This document shows positions 5,194 to 5,709 of a stretch of 5,709 nt of DNA, in pieces. Both the position numbers and the translations under genes were made by a program. The notes below the pieces were generated by a model. The model had not been told where the DNA came from, searched no databases, and saw only the letters and a list, made by a program, of their open reading frames with translations. Numbering within the stretch: position 1 is the first letter of the stretch; each line of letters opens with the position of its first letter. This DNA comes from Candidatus Sulfotelmatobacter sp. (GTDB taxonomy: Bacteria > Acidobacteriota > Terriglobia > Terriglobales > Acidobacteriaceae): positions 1 through 5,709 of the forward strand of contig JASIKQ010000509.1 in assembly GCA_030049565.1 (NCBI GenBank), written 5' to 3'.

Positions 5194-5213
5194 ATAAGGC
5201 GTTATGTCTTAAT

Positions 5214-5259
5214 AAAAAAAGTCCCGTTGCCTCCCGTTGATACCGCCGTTGACTACGGC
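5214..5259 (-). terminator. Possible terminator of the DUF4143 gene
   Basis: On the minus strand, just after the DUF4143 stop, a short hairpin (GCCGT, loop AGTCA, ACGGC; 5259-5245) is followed 24 nt later by seven T residues (5220-5214). The distance between stem and T-run is too long for a classical intrinsic terminator, and the stem is only 5 bp, so the call is weak. Between them lie direct copies of CAACGG. Confidence 0.25.
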
Positions 5260-5262
5260 AAT

Positions 5263-5709
5263 TCAGGTATGCATAAGCTCTCCGACAAATTGCTCTAGGT
5301 CCAGCGCCTCAACCCCGCTAGCGATCGCTGCGGTAGCAACCTGGAGCCGGGACTTCCGATGGACCACGATCAATCTTCCTGCTCGTTTTTTCAGCGCGCG
5401 CTGAAGAGAAGTCAAGGGCGACGCCATCGGGGGACGAACAGTCTTCGCGGCTTTCGCCTCTACCAGCCACAGCTTGGCATTGGGGCGCGGAACAAGAAAA
5501 TCCACTTCCAAACCCTGCTGATCGCGAAAAAAGTAGAGCTCCTTGCGCATTCCACGGTCGGCCTGACTCTTGAGTATCTCCGACGCGACGAAGCCTTCGA
5601 ATAAAGCTCCAAGGAATGGCGAGCGCTCAAGCTCGGCCACAGATGTCAAACCGAGAAGGTAACAGGCGAGTCCCGAGTCACCCAAGTAGACCTTCGGCGA
5701 CTTAATCAG
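5263..5709 (-). CDS. C-terminal part of an AAA_14/DUF4143 ATPase (partial, cut by the window edge)
   Basis: The frame is open from the right edge and gives 148 residues ending ELMHT. The sequence KVYLGDSGLACYLLGL, then SPFLGALFEGFVASEILK, then ELYFFRDQQGLEVDFLV and LWLVEAKAAKT is the typical DUF4143 domain. This domain closes bacterial and archaeal ATPases whose N-terminal half is an AAA_14 P-loop domain, which would lie beyond the window. DUF4143 has a restriction-endonuclease-like core. The matching acidic and basic residues are visible: D70 in EVDFLV, then E84 and K86 in EAK, counted from the window edge. Whether these proteins cut DNA is not settled. They are widespread, often strain-variable, and of unclear function. 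The gene lies outside the transposon and points towards it. I see no frameshift. An internal TTG at 5685 is not the true start, since the domain continues upstream. Confidence 0.88.
   Translation of the reverse strand: MIKSPKVYLGDSGLACYLLGLTSVAELERSPFLGALFEGFVASEILKSQADRGMRKELYFFRDQQGLEVDFLVPRPNAKLWLVEAKAAKTVRPPMASPLTSLQRALKKRAGRLIVVHRKSRLQVATAAIASGVEALDLEQFVGELMHT

Noticed and set aside
5165..5206. A resemblance to an integron attC site (TTTAACAAGC ... AAGGCGTTATG)
   Set aside because: The core GTTRRRY and RYYYAAC patterns are not met (GTTATGT, CTTTAAC), the span is too short for typical sites, and no cassette array or integrase is present.

Overview
The window looks like accessory DNA from a bacterial chromosome, at moderate GC. 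A secreted Sel1-repeat protein, a decayed helicase and an IS1595-type transposon with DUF3800 cargo would fit a soil-type Gram-negative such as an acidobacterium. That placement is an impression from gene style only, because no marker gene is present.

Layout. (1) Positions 45-963 hold a superfamily 2 DEAD/DEAH-type helicase remnant. It has no usable start and its second RecA domain is missing. (2) Exactly where the helicase similarity ends, a complete gene begins (964-2667). It encodes an exported protein with nine Sel1-like repeats, a Pro/Gln linker and an unrecognised six-cysteine C-terminal domain. (3) An intact IS1595-family transposon of 2436 bp (2702-5137) lies 34 bp after the Sel1 stop. 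It has 24-bp perfect terminal inverted repeats and an exact 8-bp target duplication, CTAATTTG. It carries its transposase on the minus strand, reading inward from the right end. On the plus strand it carries a tightly overlapping three-gene cargo operon: a DUF3800 protein, a 53-aa basic protein and a 96-aa Cys/His-containing protein. (4) A short intergenic stretch follows. (5) The C-terminal part of an AAA ATPase of the AAA_14/DUF4143 kind runs off the right edge on the minus strand.

How the parts work together. The transposase should mobilise everything between the two inverted repeats, so the three cargo genes travel as one unit. Start and stop codons overlap at both cargo junctions and the second and third genes have good ribosome binding sites, which implies translational coupling and a shared role. 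That role cannot be read from the sequence. The transposase promoter uses the right terminal repeat as its -35 box. A perfect 8-bp hairpin covers the start region in such a way that only read-through transcripts would fold it. This resembles the known protection of IS10 and IS50 transposases against outside transcription.

The most interesting items are the cargo operon, the predicted transposase control hairpin, the Asp-to-Asn change in the DUF3800 signature, and the helicase/Sel1 junction. Function of the cargo is inference throughout.
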